A DNA stretch of 64,000 nt from DAISKN01 sp963716925 (GTDB lineage: Bacteria; Acidobacteriota; Vicinamibacteria; Marinacidobacterales; SMYC01), in assembly GCA_963716925.1 (NCBI GenBank), contig CAVQUX010000010.1, positions 930,001-994,000 of the forward strand. The letters are read 5' to 3'. Positions 29,578 to 37,549 of this stretch are shown one piece after another. Position 1 is the stretch's first letter; each line of letters starts with the position of its first letter. Both the position numbers and the translations under genes were made by a program. The notes under the pieces were generated by a model. It saw nothing but the letters and a program-made list of their open reading frames with translations. It was not told where the DNA came from and searched no databases.

Positions 29578-29921
29578 CCCAAACTCTCGACCAACCGGAG
29601 CATGCCCTCTTCCGACAGCCCTTCGACCCGATAGCCCCGCGGTGTTACCAGGGACGGTCCCATCGATTCCTCTGTCGCGGTTACTTCGACCGGAACGAGA
29701 GCAACGAGTCTTTCCGATTCCTGCACCCAACGCGACAAGCTCCAGCCGCTCACGCCGAGCTCCGAGGCAACCCGGTCTTGGCCGACGCCTTCGCGTTTCT
29801 TCCGCGCCAGATAGGAAACCGCCTCCATACGCAGCTCACGCGAGTACCGAAGGCTCCTGCCGCCCCGCCCCCCATTCTCCCGACGTGCCCGTTTCCGAAA
29901 CTCTTTGACCTTTGCGTCCAT
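29574..29921 (-). CDS. tnpA: IS66 accessory protein TnpA (Orf1), helix-turn-helix
   Basis: About 115 residues from MDAKVKEFRK (29921); an in-frame ATG lies ten codons earlier at 29951. It contains an HTH-like YSRELRMEAVSYLARKKREGVGQDRVASELGVSGWSLSRWV, typical of IS66 TnpA/IS3 OrfA-like DNA-binding proteins. First gene of the element; stop overlaps tnpB. Confidence 0.9.
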   Translation of the reverse strand: MDAKVKEFRKRARRENGGRGGRSLRYSRELRMEAVSYLARKKREGVGQDRVASELGVSGWSLSRWVQESERLVALVPVEVTATEESMGPSLVTPRGYRVEGLSEEGMLRLVESLG

Positions 29922-29979
29922 CTGTCCGCCCTCCTTCCAAAAGGACTTCACGATGGATCACTTCTCGCGACGTGTCACG

Positions 29980-30001
29980 ACGGGGTCGAGCGAGTACTTA
30001 C
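29980..30001 (-). repeat. IS66 right terminal inverted repeat
   Basis: Read on the minus strand it begins GTAAGTACTCGCT and ends CCCCGT, pairing with the left repeat. It lies 58 bases upstream of the preferred tnpA start, leaving room for a promoter inside the element. Confidence 0.85.
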
Positions 30002-30345
30002 AGTCGTTTCGTCTGCTTTTGGAGGACTACTGGTCCAAGAACTCTCCCCAAATGTACGCGTCCCTCGAAGCCGAGTCATTCGCGCGTCACCTGGAAACGC
30101 TCGGTCTACGGATTCCCCAGCTCGACAAGGTGCTCGAGCTGGAACAGGCCATGATCAACACGCTGACCGACGGTAGGGACCGTGTCGTGCGCTTCAATTT
30201 TGAACCGCTCCCACTCTTGCGTGCTCTCGCTGAGGGTCGACTGCCAAACGAGCCTGGACAGGAAGGTGACTTCGAGATCGAGCTTACCGCTGAAAGCCTG
30301 GCAACGGGCATAGATCTCGATTCGGAAAGTGGCTCCGCCGTATGA
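30002..30345 (+). pseudogene. 3' remnant of an unrecognised gene cut by the IS66 element
   Basis: An open frame enters from inside the IS right end and codes about 113 residues of host sequence: RLLLEDYWSKNSPQMYASLEAE, ARHLETLGLRIPQLDKVLELE, GRDRVVRFNFEPLPLLRALAEG, ending DLDSESGSAV. I do not recognise the family. Helical, acidic, with no membrane segment. Removing the IS plus one octamer joins codon 30010 in frame to an open frame ending at 27626 (DDKKLI-RLLLED), consistent with an interruption, although the left part is not a convincing protein. Its stop overlaps the ATG of the following small gene as ATGA. Confidence 0.5.
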
Positions 30346-30507
30346 TGGAGGAAGCCAATGGCTACAGGAAGGCTCGCCGCAAGGGTCGATGGATCATCGA
30401 AGCGAGCCACCGAGGCCAGCGTTGGCAAGTCATCGTTAAGCCTGACTACTAGGCGGAGATCTTGGACGTGGTAACTGCCTATCCGGTCGAAAGAAAGAAA
30501 CAATGAG
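30342..30507 (+). pseudogene. DUF4258-like small toxin-type gene with an internal amber stop
   Basis: From ATG-ATG at 30342 the frame reads RKGRWIIEASHRGQRWQVIVKPDY, then TAG at 30450-30452, then AEILDVVTAYPVERKKQ to a TGA that overlaps the next gene's start. The block RW-VIV-PD-...VVTAYPV is the C-terminal pattern of DUF4258-type proteins that often pair with DUF2283 genes. Without the TAG it would be about 54 residues. It is N-terminally short for the family, so probably a truncated, inactive copy. Whether the amber codon is real or a base-call error cannot be told here. Confidence 0.5.
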
Positions 30508-30772
30508 GAAGCCGTTTCTCAAAGTCACATATCAAGATGGTCAACCGGAGATAGCCTATCTTTCCTTGCCCCGACAGCCAGGCGACAAGGCCGCAGCGAG
30601 TGAGCGTGTCGAGCCTGAGATGGTTCTCGACTTCAATGGCGATGGGCGACTCATTGGTATCGAGATCCTCGACCCTCACGAGGTAAACCTCGAGGCCATC
30701 AACGACATCCTGCAGAAACACGGATTCTTGCCACTTAGCGAGAAAGCCCTCGCGCCGATCGTTGCCGCTTGA
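30503..30772 (+). CDS. DUF2283 family protein, copy 1
   Basis: 89 residues: VTYQDGQPEIAYLSLPRQ, VEPEMVLDFNGDGRLIGIEILDP, and a C-terminal INDILQKHGFLPLS. The D-F-N-x-DGRLIGIEIL block is the hallmark of DUF2283, small proteins often placed next to DUF4258 genes in possible toxin-antitoxin pairs. The start overlaps the end of the broken DUF4258-like frame. A second copy follows 57 bases downstream. Confidence 0.8.
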   Translation: MRKPFLKVTYQDGQPEIAYLSLPRQPGDKAAASERVEPEMVLDFNGDGRLIGIEILDPHEVNLEAINDILQKHGFLPLSEKALAPIVAA

Positions 30773-30829
30773 CGTCTTAAGTTAGACTTCAAGGGCGAAG
30801 GTGTGCGACGAATGGGTGGAGAAGCCGCG

Positions 30830-31099
30830 ATGAAAGTCATCCTTCTCGAAGTCACGTACGAGGATGGTCTGCCTTGGGTGGCTTACCTCTATCTCCCGCG
30901 GGAGAAGAACGAGAATACCGATCACAGTGTCGAGGTTGAGCCCGACATGGTGCTCGACATCAACAAAGACGGAAGGCTCATCGGTGTCGAGCTCCTGGCA
31001 CCGCGGCTTGTCACCCTCAATGCCATCAACTCCGTCCTCGAGGAATACGGCATCGATCCTCTCGCAGAAACCGCTCTGAAGCCTCTACTGGCAGCCTGA
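30830..31099 (+). CDS. DUF2283 family protein, copy 2
   Basis: 89 residues from ATG 30830, which has GGAG eight bases upstream; a GTG at 30803 is a weaker alternative. The pattern matches copy 1: VTYEDGLPWVAYLYLPRE, VEPDMVLDINKDGRLIGVELLAP and INSVLEEYGIDPLAE. The two copies are clearly paralogous and the same length, so a local tandem duplication is likely. No DUF4258-like partner accompanies this copy. Confidence 0.8.
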   Translation: MKVILLEVTYEDGLPWVAYLYLPREKNENTDHSVEVEPDMVLDINKDGRLIGVELLAPRLVTLNAINSVLEEYGIDPLAETALKPLLAA

Positions 31100-31199
31100 C
31101 TCACGTAGGTTACTCACAGGCATCGCGGCTATACGCCTTCCTTCGCGCTTAGCCAGAGGCCAGGCCGCGTTCTGAGGGTAGAGAGAATAGAATGGAAGT

Positions 31200-32351
31200 A
31201 TGAAACTCCCCAGCCAGAGGCACCTTTTCGACATCCCCGACGACATCGCCTACCTGAACTGCGCCTACATGTCGCCGCTCATGACCAAGGTCCGAGACGC
31301 CGTGGTCGAGGGGCTCGACCGCAAGCGGCATCCCTGGGAGATCTCCGCCGCGGACTTCTACACCGGCTCCGACCGGCTGCGCGCCGCGTTCGCCGAGCTC
31401 GTCCATGCGAAGGCGGACGACATCGCCATCATCGCGGCCGCGAGCTACGGGGTGTCGACGGCGGCGGCGAACCTTCCGCTCTCGCGGGGGCAGGCGGTGC
31501 TTACGGTCGAGGATCAGTTCCCGTCGAACGTCTATCCCTGGCGGGAGCTGGCGCGAGAGAAAGAAGCGTCCGTCGTTACCGTTCCGCGGCCGGCCGACTT
31601 CGACTGGACGCGGGCGGTGCTCGAGGCCCTCGACGACAAGAAGAATCGGATCGCCATCGTCGCGCTTCCTCAGTGTCACTGGACGGACGGAGGGATCTTC
31701 GATCTGGTGGCGATCGGGGAGGCGTGTCGGGCGCGAGGGATCTTTTTCTCGCTCGACGTCACGCAGTCGGCGGGAGCGTTTCCGCTCGACGTTCGGCGGA
31801 TACAGCCGGACTTTCTCACCGCGGCGACCTACAAGTGGCTCCTGGGGACCTACTCTCTCGGACTTCTCTATGTCTCCGAGCGGTGGCAGCGGGAGGGAAA
31901 GCCGCTCGAGCACAACTGGATCCATCGCAAGGGCTCCGAGAACTTCGCTCGGCTCGTCGATTATCAGGACGAGTTCGATGCGGGGGCGCGGCGGTTCGAC
32001 GTGGGGGAGCGGTCCAACTTCGCGCTCGTTCCGGGGGCGGAGGCGGCGATCCGTCAAATCCTCGAATGGGGGGTCGAGAATATTTCCGAGACCGCGGGGG
32101 CGATGACGGACGATATCGCCGCGCGCGCCCAGGCTCTCGGGCTCGGCTCTCCGCCGCGGGACAAGCGCGCGCCGCACATCATCGGGCTCAAGTTTCCCGG
32201 CGGGCTGCCGTCGAATCTTCTCGAAGCGCTCGCGCGCCGGAAGGTCTACGTGAGCATCCGGGGGACTTCGGTTCGCGTGACCCCCCACCTCTACAACGTG
32301 CCTCGGGACGTCGAGAAGCTCTTCGACGCGCTCGAGGAAGTCTTGCGCTGA
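31200..32351 (+). CDS. Class V aminotransferase (PLP-dependent; cysteine desulfurase/kynureninase-like)
   Basis: 383 residues, fold-type I. The N-terminal FDIPDDIAYLNCAYMSP substrate region is followed by IAAASYGVSTAAANLPL and FFSLDVTQSAGAFPLDV (Asp that pairs with the PLP ring). The Schiff-base lysine is in LTAATYKWLLGTYSLGLLYV. The C-terminal VYVSIRGTSVRVTPHLYN holds the carboxylate-binding Arg. The exact reaction cannot be named: neither the desulfurase Cys loop nor kynureninase context is present. It stands alone, 44 bases ahead of thyA, with a different base composition from the DUF2283 genes upstream. Confidence 0.88.
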   Translation: MKLPSQRHLFDIPDDIAYLNCAYMSPLMTKVRDAVVEGLDRKRHPWEISAADFYTGSDRLRAAFAELVHAKADDIAIIAAASYGVSTAAANLPLSRGQAVLTVEDQFPSNVYPWRELAREKEASVVTVPRPADFDWTRAVLEALDDKKNRIAIVALPQCHWTDGGIFDLVAIGEACRARGIFFSLDVTQSAGAFPLDVRRIQPDFLTAATYKWLLGTYSLGLLYVSERWQREGKPLEHNWIHRKGSENFARLVDYQDEFDAGARRFDVGERSNFALVPGAEAAIRQILEWGVENISETAGAMTDDIAARAQALGLGSPPRDKRAPHIIGLKFPGGLPSNLLEALARRKVYVSIRGTSVRVTPHLYNVPRDVEKLFDALEEVLR

Positions 32352-32394
32352 GTTTCGCCCCGGGCCCCAGCTCCAGTATGATGCGGCCCATCCG

Positions 32395-33273
32395 ATGAAG
32401 GTCTACCTCGATACCGTTCGGGAAGTGCTCGAGACGGGCACCCGGAGGGAGAACCGGACCGGGGTCGATACGCTTTCGAGCTTCAACATCAATTACGAGA
32501 TCGACCTGGGCGCCGGGTTTCCCCTTCTGACGACGAAGGCCATCTCCTGGAAGAACATCGTCGTCGAGAACCTGTGGTTTCTTTCCGGGGTTCCCGACAT
32601 CGGGCTCCTGCGGAAGCACGGCTGCCGGTTCTGGGATCCCTGGGCCGACGAGAACGGCCGGGTCCCGAGCGCCTACGGGAACTTCTGGCGGCACTTCCCG
32701 GTGCACGAGAACGGGGAAGCGGCGTTCAACGATCAGATCGCCTGGGTGCTCTCGGAGCTGAAGCGGAACCCGCTCTCACGGCGGCTGCTCGTGACCGCCT
32801 GGGCCCCGGGAAACGCGCAGCGGAGCCAGCTTCCGCCGTGCCACGCGCTCTTCGCCCTCAACGTGCAGCTCGATCGGGACGGGGCTCCGAGGCTCAACCT
32901 CCACCTGACGCAGCGAAGCTGCGACATCGCTCTCGGCATCCCCTACAACATCGCCGGATATGCGCTGCTCCTCGAGCTGTTCTCGCATTTCAGCGGCATC
33001 CGGCCGGGGCTCTTCGCGCATACGCTCATCGATGCCCACATCTACACCGCGAAGGCGGACGGCTCGATGGCGGAGTACGACCACGTGCCGGGACTGAGAG
33101 AGCAGTTGAAGAGGGCGCCGCGTCCTCTTCCGCGGCTCACCATCTCTCCGAATCTTCGGTCCCTCGACGACGTCGAGGCTCTTCTCTCCGAGGACACCGA
33201 GACGCTGCTCTCGCATTTCCGGCTCGAAGGCTACGATCCGCATCCCGCGATCTCGTTCAAGGTGGCGGTGTGA
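32395..33273 (+). CDS. thyA: Thymidylate synthase
   Basis: 292 residues. Methylates dUMP to dTMP with methylene-tetrahydrofolate. Family blocks: TRRENRTGVDTLS, FPLLTTKAISWKNIVVENLWFLSG, FWDPWADE, YGNFWRHFP, the catalytic Cys149 in QLPPCHALFALNV, LTQRSCDIALGIPYNIAGYALL and HTLIDAHIYTA. The stop overlaps the GTG start of the DHFR coding segment (GTGTGA), the classic thyA-folA pairing that recycles the dihydrofolate made here. It is intact and at normal length with a modest insertion. Confidence 0.97.
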   Translation: MKVYLDTVREVLETGTRRENRTGVDTLSSFNINYEIDLGAGFPLLTTKAISWKNIVVENLWFLSGVPDIGLLRKHGCRFWDPWADENGRVPSAYGNFWRHFPVHENGEAAFNDQIAWVLSELKRNPLSRRLLVTAWAPGNAQRSQLPPCHALFALNVQLDRDGAPRLNLHLTQRSCDIALGIPYNIAGYALLLELFSHFSGIRPGLFAHTLIDAHIYTAKADGSMAEYDHVPGLREQLKRAPRPLPRLTISPNLRSLDDVEALLSEDTETLLSHFRLEGYDPHPAISFKVAV

Positions 33274-33749
33274 CCCGCGGCATCATCGCCGCGGTCTCGC
33301 CCGAGGGGGTGATCGGCGCCTTCGGGCGGATGCCCTGGCACTATCCCGAGGATCTCAAGCGCTTCAAGCGGCTCACCCTCGGCTCGACGGTGATCATGGG
33401 ACGCCTCACGTGGGAGTCGCTCGCGAAGAAGCCCCTCGTCGGGCGCCGGAACGTCGTCATCACCAGCAGGAAGCTCGAGGGGGTGGAGTGCTTCCCGACC
33501 CTCGAGGAGGCGCTCGCGACCTGCGAAGGCGACGTCTGGTTCATCGGCGGAACCCGGGTCTTCGAAGAGGCGATGAAGTACGCCGATCTCATCGATCTGG
33601 CTTACGTGCCCGATTCCGTTGCCGCCGAAGGCGCCGTCTATTTTCCTCAGGTTCCCGAGAGCGAATGGGAGGCGGGGCCTCTCGAGACCCATCCCGATGA
33701 TCCACGTCTCAAACATCGCGTCTATCGACGCAGAAAGCGAGCTACCGAC
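33270..33749 (+). CDS. folA: Dihydrofolate reductase (frame runs on into ridA)
   Basis: 160 residues from GTG 33270 up to the TTG of ridA. Blocks: GIIAAVSPEGVIGAFGRMPWHYPEDLKRFKRLT (with the Asp of the active site), TVIMGRLTWESLAKKPLVGRRNVVIT, and DVWFIGGTRVFEEAMKYADLIDL. Reduces dihydrofolate with NADPH. There is no stop before the RidA sequence: the same frame continues without interruption to 34142. Position 160 is exactly the usual DHFR length and exactly where RidA's own TTG start lies. A single-base error hiding a TGA (ACTTGAGC at 33748-33755) is therefore as likely as a true fusion. The coordinate given as end is the domain boundary. Confidence 0.9.
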
Positions 33750-34142
33750 TTGAGCGACAAACGCCATCAATCCGTGACCGCGCCCGATCTTCCCAAGGTC
33801 CTTGGACCCTATTCGCCCGGGGTGGTCCTGGGCGATCTCGTCTTCGTCTCCGGGCAGGGCGCCGTCGACCCGAAAACCGGGAAGCTCGCCGGCGACGACG
33901 TGGAGTCCCAGACGGAGCAGGTGTTCAAGAACATCGAGGCGATCCTCAAGGCCGCGGGCTCCGGGCTCGACAAGATCGTCCGCTGCGGGGTGTTCCTGAC
34001 GGACATGCGCGAGTTCCCGCGGATGAACGCGGTCTACGAAAGAATGATGGCGGGGAACCGCCCGGTGCGGACCACGGTCCAGGCGGCGGGTCTCCCGATG
34101 GAGGGATTGAAGGTCGAGATCGACGCGATCGCCTACCGCTGA
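33750..34142 (+). CDS. ridA: RidA/YjgF-family reactive imine deaminase
   Basis: 130 residues from TTG 33750. Blocks: LGPYSPGVVLGDLVFVSGQGAVDPKTG, QTEQVFKNIEAILKAAGSGLDKIVRCGVFLTDM, and NRPVRTTVQAAGLP with the catalytic-type Arg; ends KVEIDAIAYR. RidA deaminates reactive enamine/imine intermediates from PLP enzymes; a PLP aminotransferase gene lies two genes upstream. In the given sequence it is in frame with folA, with TTGA-type spacing like other couplings in this window. It converges with the DUF1080-like gene, whose inferred end overlaps by about ten bases. Confidence 0.9.
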   Translation: MSDKRHQSVTAPDLPKVLGPYSPGVVLGDLVFVSGQGAVDPKTGKLAGDDVESQTEQVFKNIEAILKAAGSGLDKIVRCGVFLTDMREFPRMNAVYERMMAGNRPVRTTVQAAGLPMEGLKVEIDAIAYR

Positions 34143-35235
34143 CGCTCGAGGCCGGCCCATGAGGCCCCAGCCGCCGAAGACGTCGGTCACCGCGAGGACC
34201 AGCTCGTTCGCGCCCGCGCGCAGCGGGAGGTAGACCGTCCCCTGATCGAAGCCGATGAGGCCCTCGCGCCGCGGCCGGTCGAAGCTGTAGCTGTCGTCGG
34301 CGGTGAAGAGAGGCGCTCCGTTGAGAAAGACGGTGACTTCGTCGCTGTAGCCGAGGTGGAGCGGGACTCTCTCCTCGCGCTCGGCGTCGAATCGTCCTCT
34401 TCGCGAGCACCGTCGCGCGTTTGCCGCGCTCGGGGCGGGCGATGTGGCGCAGGAGCACGAGAAGACCCGAGGCTCTCGGTCTCGAGCTTCTTCCAGGTAG
34501 TGGCGGTGGGGAGCTTCGTTACCGGACCCTCGGGAGTGACGAACGGCTCGGAGACGAGCCATTCGCGAACGATGCCCGCGGGCGGCGCCGGCTCTTCGGC
34601 CATTTCGGGAAAGGCGTAGTCGGCCGCATCGGGGCGGACGACGACGTTCGCGAAGCTCGTCACCGGCTCGGCGCCTCCCTCGGGGACGAAGCTACGAAGG
34701 GCGATGTAGCCCGAAGCCGCGGGCCGCGCGAGCCGCCGCACCACGAGCTGGGGCTCCTTGACGTCCCCCACGAAGATCGCCGCGCGCTCGCCGCGGAGGA
34801 CGATCTTCAGGTGCACCCATTCGTTTCGCGGAATGTCCACGGCGGCGGTGCCGCCCTCGCCGTGGTAGAGCTGCCAGTTGCTCTCGCCCTTGTAGACCGG
34901 GTTGTACTGGAGGGCGTCACCGAGGCCCGTCTTGTGGGGACGGAGGTAGATCTCCTCGTACTCGCCGTCGGACTCCATGCGGAACTGCACGTAGAAGAAC
35001 GAGCGCTGGCCGGTCGTGGCGACGTCGAGCTCGATGGTTCCGTCCTTCAAGCGGACGTCCCGTCGAAAGGCGTTGCCGGTTCCAAGGCGGAGGGCGCTCG
35101 CGCCCATGTAGTCATGTAGGGCCCGACGTTCGATCCCTTTCCTCCGATCTCCCACCCCTGGCCGAATTCCAGGGTCTGTGCCTGAACCGCCGACGCGGCG
35201 AGCAGAAGCAAAAGAGCGGGGAGCATCTTCGACAT
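34133..35235 (-). CDS. Secreted DUF1080-like (3-keto-disaccharide hydrolase/concanavalin-type) protein, frame-broken
   Basis: The N-terminus MSKMLPALLLLLAASAVQAQTLEF is a signal peptide. A jelly-roll region follows with FRRDVRLKDGTIELDVAT, RSFFYVQFRMESDGEYEEIYLRPHKTG, ALQYNPVYKGESNWQLYHGEG and NEWVHLKIVLRGERAAIFVGD. The C-terminal part has FLNGAPLFTADDSYSFDRP and LPLRAGANELVLAVTDVFGGWGLMGR, like the carbohydrate-binding tails of such proteins. Frame breaks near 35135, 34375-34440 and 34155 are needed; after the last (an extra C in GGCCGGCCTC) the stop is at 34133. Probably periplasmic or exported, binding or cleaving a sugar polymer; activity unproven. Confidence 0.68.
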
Positions 35236-35338
35236 CGTGGGTTCTCCTCGAGGGGAAATTCTCCCTCGCGGAGCGGCTCCGGGCGGGGAAATGTTGCCAG
35301 GGCGCGAAAAACCGTTTCGAACGGTCGGAAATTCGGGG
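35236..35338. other. Short gap between two leftward genes
   Basis: About 100 bases holding the presumed promoter of the DUF1080-like gene (GAGGAGAACC precedes its ATG on the minus strand) and the 3' end of the RidA-family operon. No terminator stem with a U-tract is seen. Confidence 0.3.
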
Positions 35339-35734
35339 TCAGCGGTCGAGGACGGCGTCCGCCTCGACCTCGATGAGCATGTCGGGTGAGACCAGCGCCT
35401 TGATCTCCACCATCGCCGTCGCCGGCGGGTGCGCGCCGAAGATCTCGCCGTGAGCCCGGGCGTACTCCTCGAAGCGGCTGATGTCGGTCACGTACATCCG
35501 GGTTCTCACGACGTCGGCGAACGTCGCGCCGAGCTCTCGAAGCGCCCGCTCGACGATCTCGAAGCAGCGCTTCGTCTGGCGGTAGCCGTCGCCGGGCGCG
35601 AACGTCGTTCCGTCGTCCGCGACGGGAGCCGTTCCCGAGACGAAGATCGAGGATCCGGCCCGGATGGCGCGGCAGTAGCCGGTGCGCTTTTCCCAGGGGG
35701 CGCCGCTGAACACTCGCTTCCTCTCCAACGTCAT
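35339..35734 (-). CDS. RidA-family protein (Rid subfamily paralogue)
   Basis: 131 residues. Blocks: RKRVFSGAPWEKRTGYCRAIRAG, IFVSGTAPVADDGT, QTKRCFEIVERALRELGATFADVVRTRMYVTDIS and PPATAMVEIKALVSPDMLIEVEADAV. It lacks the R-T-x-V wording of canonical RidA, having ATAMVEI instead, so it belongs to another Rid subgroup whose deaminase activity is uncertain. The ATG overlaps the LytTR regulator stop (ATGA), making it the last gene of the leftward signalling/peptidase operon. Confidence 0.85.
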   Translation of the reverse strand: MTLERKRVFSGAPWEKRTGYCRAIRAGSSIFVSGTAPVADDGTTFAPGDGYRQTKRCFEIVERALRELGATFADVVRTRMYVTDISRFEEYARAHGEIFGAHPPATAMVEIKALVSPDMLIEVEADAVLDR

Positions 35735-36507
35735 GCCTCCTTTTGCAATCGTGCTTCGAGAGCGTCCCGCTGGCGGCGGCTCAGCGGAAGGTTGGTTCCG
35801 TCGCGAAGGACGACGCGGCAGCTGCCCCCCTCGTCGATCCGGAGCTCCGTCACCCGGTCGAGAGAGACGATCGCCTTTCGGTGGATGCGGGCGAATCGAG
35901 AAGGGTCGAGCCGCGCTTCGAGCGACGCAAGCGACTCGCGCACCAGGTGCTCCCGTCCCCCCTCGTGGACCGCCACGTAGACCCCGGCCGCCTCGATCCA
36001 CTCGACGTCGCGCACGTCGAGAAACAGGACCCGGCCCCGGTTCTTGACCACGAGGCGGGATACGTAGGGCTTCTCCTCTCGATCCGCACGCGCTTCGACG
36101 AGCGACAGAAGCGTCTCTCCGAGCGCCTCGCGCTCGCGGGCGCGGACGCGCTCTCTCGCCCGCGCGAGCGTGGCCTCGAATCTCTCGTCGCTGAATGGCT
36201 TCAGGAGGTAGTCGAGAGCCCGCACTTCGAAGGCCTTCAGGGCGTAGGCATCGTACGCGGTGACGAACACCGTGATCGGCCGGCGTTCCGGCGCGATCTC
36301 GTCGAGGAGCTCGAAGCCGCCGCGACCGGGCATCTGGACGTCGAGGAACAGGAGGTCCGGCTTCTCGCGCGCGATGGCCTCGAGCGCTTCCGGAGCTCCC
36401 GAGAACTCTCCGGCGATCTCGATGTCGGGTTCCCGCTCGAGGAGCTCCAGAAGGCGCCTTCGCGCCGGCGGCTCGTCGTCGACGACGAACGCGCGGATCT
36501 TATTCAT
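35731..36507 (-). CDS. LytTR-family response regulator
   Basis: 258 residues. The receiver domain has AFVVDDEPPARRRL (acidic pair), LLFLDVQMPGRGGFELL (phospho-acceptor Asp), VFVTAYDAYALKAFEV and DYLLKPFSDERF (Lys). A C-terminal LytTR DNA-binding domain follows: VLFLDVRDVEWIEAAGVYVAVH, FARIHRKAIVSLDRVTEL and GTNLPLSRRQRDAL. It is coupled to the sensor kinase gene, overlapping it by 8 bases. It likely controls its own operon or a surface/autolysis-type regulon; no binding-site pair could be picked out by eye. Confidence 0.95.
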   Translation of the reverse strand: MNKIRAFVVDDEPPARRRLLELLEREPDIEIAGEFSGAPEALEAIAREKPDLLFLDVQMPGRGGFELLDEIAPERRPITVFVTAYDAYALKAFEVRALDYLLKPFSDERFEATLARARERVRAREREALGETLLSLVEARADREEKPYVSRLVVKNRGRVLFLDVRDVEWIEAAGVYVAVHEGGREHLVRESLASLEARLDPSRFARIHRKAIVSLDRVTELRIDEGGSCRVVLRDGTNLPLSRRQRDALEARLQKEA

Positions 36508-37549
36508 GCGCCCGCCAGGGAATGGTGACGGTAACCGTCACACCCACGCCGGCTCCGTTCGCGATGTCGAGCCGGGCGTCGTCACCGTACAACGCGTGAA
36601 GGCGCGCGGTGACGTTCTTGAGACCGAAACCGCCGCCGTTTCCGCTCCAGGTTGGGGGAAGCCCGACCCCGTCGTCCTTGACGGTGAGATGGAGCGAGCC
36701 GTCGCGGCGCTCCGCCCGAAGCAGGATCCGCCCCGCCTCCGACTTCTCGACCAGGCCGTGCTCGACGGCGTTCTCGACCAGTGGCTGGAGGAGGAAGCCG
36801 GGGACCGAGGCGCCCAGGGTCTCGGGGGCGACGTCGCGCTCGACGCTGAGCTTGCCCGCGAAGCGGATCTGCTGGATGGCGAGGTAATCGTCGACGGTCT
36901 CGAGCTCTTCCGCCAGGGGAACCTCCCGTCGGTCCGCGCTCTCCAGGGAGTGGCGCAGCAGATCGCCGAGGTGCGCGGTCATGCGGCGCGCCACTTTCGG
37001 GTCCTTCTCCACGAAGGCGGAGATCGCGTTCAGGGTGTTGAAGAGAAAGTGAGGGCGGAGCTGCGCCTTCAGAGTCTCGAGACGGGCCTCCGCGAGACGG
37101 GCCTCGAGCTGCGACGCCTGGAGCTCCCGCGCTCTCGCCTCGCGCTCGAGGTCGTACGCGATCCCGACTCCCACCAGGACGGAGTAGATGAGGAAGTTCC
37201 AGTGGTACTGGGGAGCGAGGCCGGTGAGGTTCCAGGCGGCGGGAAAGTTGCCCAGGAGCCCGTCGACCAGGGTCCGCAGCACGACGTACAGACTCACGAA
37301 CCCGATCGCCAGCGGAACGTGCCGGAGAACGCGTCCGCGGAGATCGCGGCTCCGGCTCTTCGCCCACCGGTCGGCCCGGAAGACGAACGGGCTCAGGAGT
37401 CCCCAGAGGTACCACTGCGGAACGCTGTGCCGGAGCGAGGTCTCGAGAGCTTCCCATCCGCCGCCCCGGCCGAGATAGCCCTGGGTCGAGAAGAAGAGGG
37501 CGACCGCCGTCCAGAAGAGAAAGCCGAGGAGCGCCCTTCGAAGAGTCAT
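36500..37549 (-). CDS. LytS-type sensor histidine kinase
   Basis: 349 residues. Four hydrophobic segments occupy roughly residues 5-130. A coiled linker then precedes the His_kinase domain: LKAQLRPHFLFNTLNAISAFVE with the phospho-accepting His, then the ATP-binding N box LLQPLVENAVEHGLVEK and G boxes KDDGVGLPP and GGFGLKNVTARL. The ATG at 37549 overlaps the methyltransferase stop as ATGA. It pairs with the LytTR regulator that follows. The signal is unknown; there is no periplasmic sensor domain, so it probably senses membrane state or works through its transmembrane bundle. Confidence 0.92.
   Translation of the reverse strand: MTLRRALLGFLFWTAVALFFSTQGYLGRGGGWEALETSLRHSVPQWYLWGLLSPFVFRADRWAKSRSRDLRGRVLRHVPLAIGFVSLYVVLRTLVDGLLGNFPAAWNLTGLAPQYHWNFLIYSVLVGVGIAYDLEREARARELQASQLEARLAEARLETLKAQLRPHFLFNTLNAISAFVEKDPKVARRMTAHLGDLLRHSLESADRREVPLAEELETVDDYLAIQQIRFAGKLSVERDVAPETLGASVPGFLLQPLVENAVEHGLVEKSEAGRILLRAERRDGSLHLTVKDDGVGLPPTWSGNGGGFGLKNVTARLHALYGDDARLDIANGAGVGVTVTVTIPWRAHE

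Larger units (their letters stand above)
27627..30001 (-). mobile_element. IS66-family insertion sequence (2375 bp, apparently intact)
   Basis: Contains the three-gene IS66 set tnpA-tnpB-tnpC, all intact and leftward. The ends are imperfect 22-base inverted repeats beginning 5'-GTAA: GTAACTACTCGCC at the left (27627-27648) and GTAAGTACTCGCT on the complement of the right end (29980-30001), 18 of 22 matching. Flanking octamers are AGTTGATT (27619-27626) and AGTCGTTT (30002-30009), 6 of 8 identical, compatible with an aged 8-bp target duplication, the length usual for IS66. The element separates decayed DNA from a truncated ORF. Element boundaries are read from the repeats; family assignment rests on the proteins. 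Confidence 0.88.
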
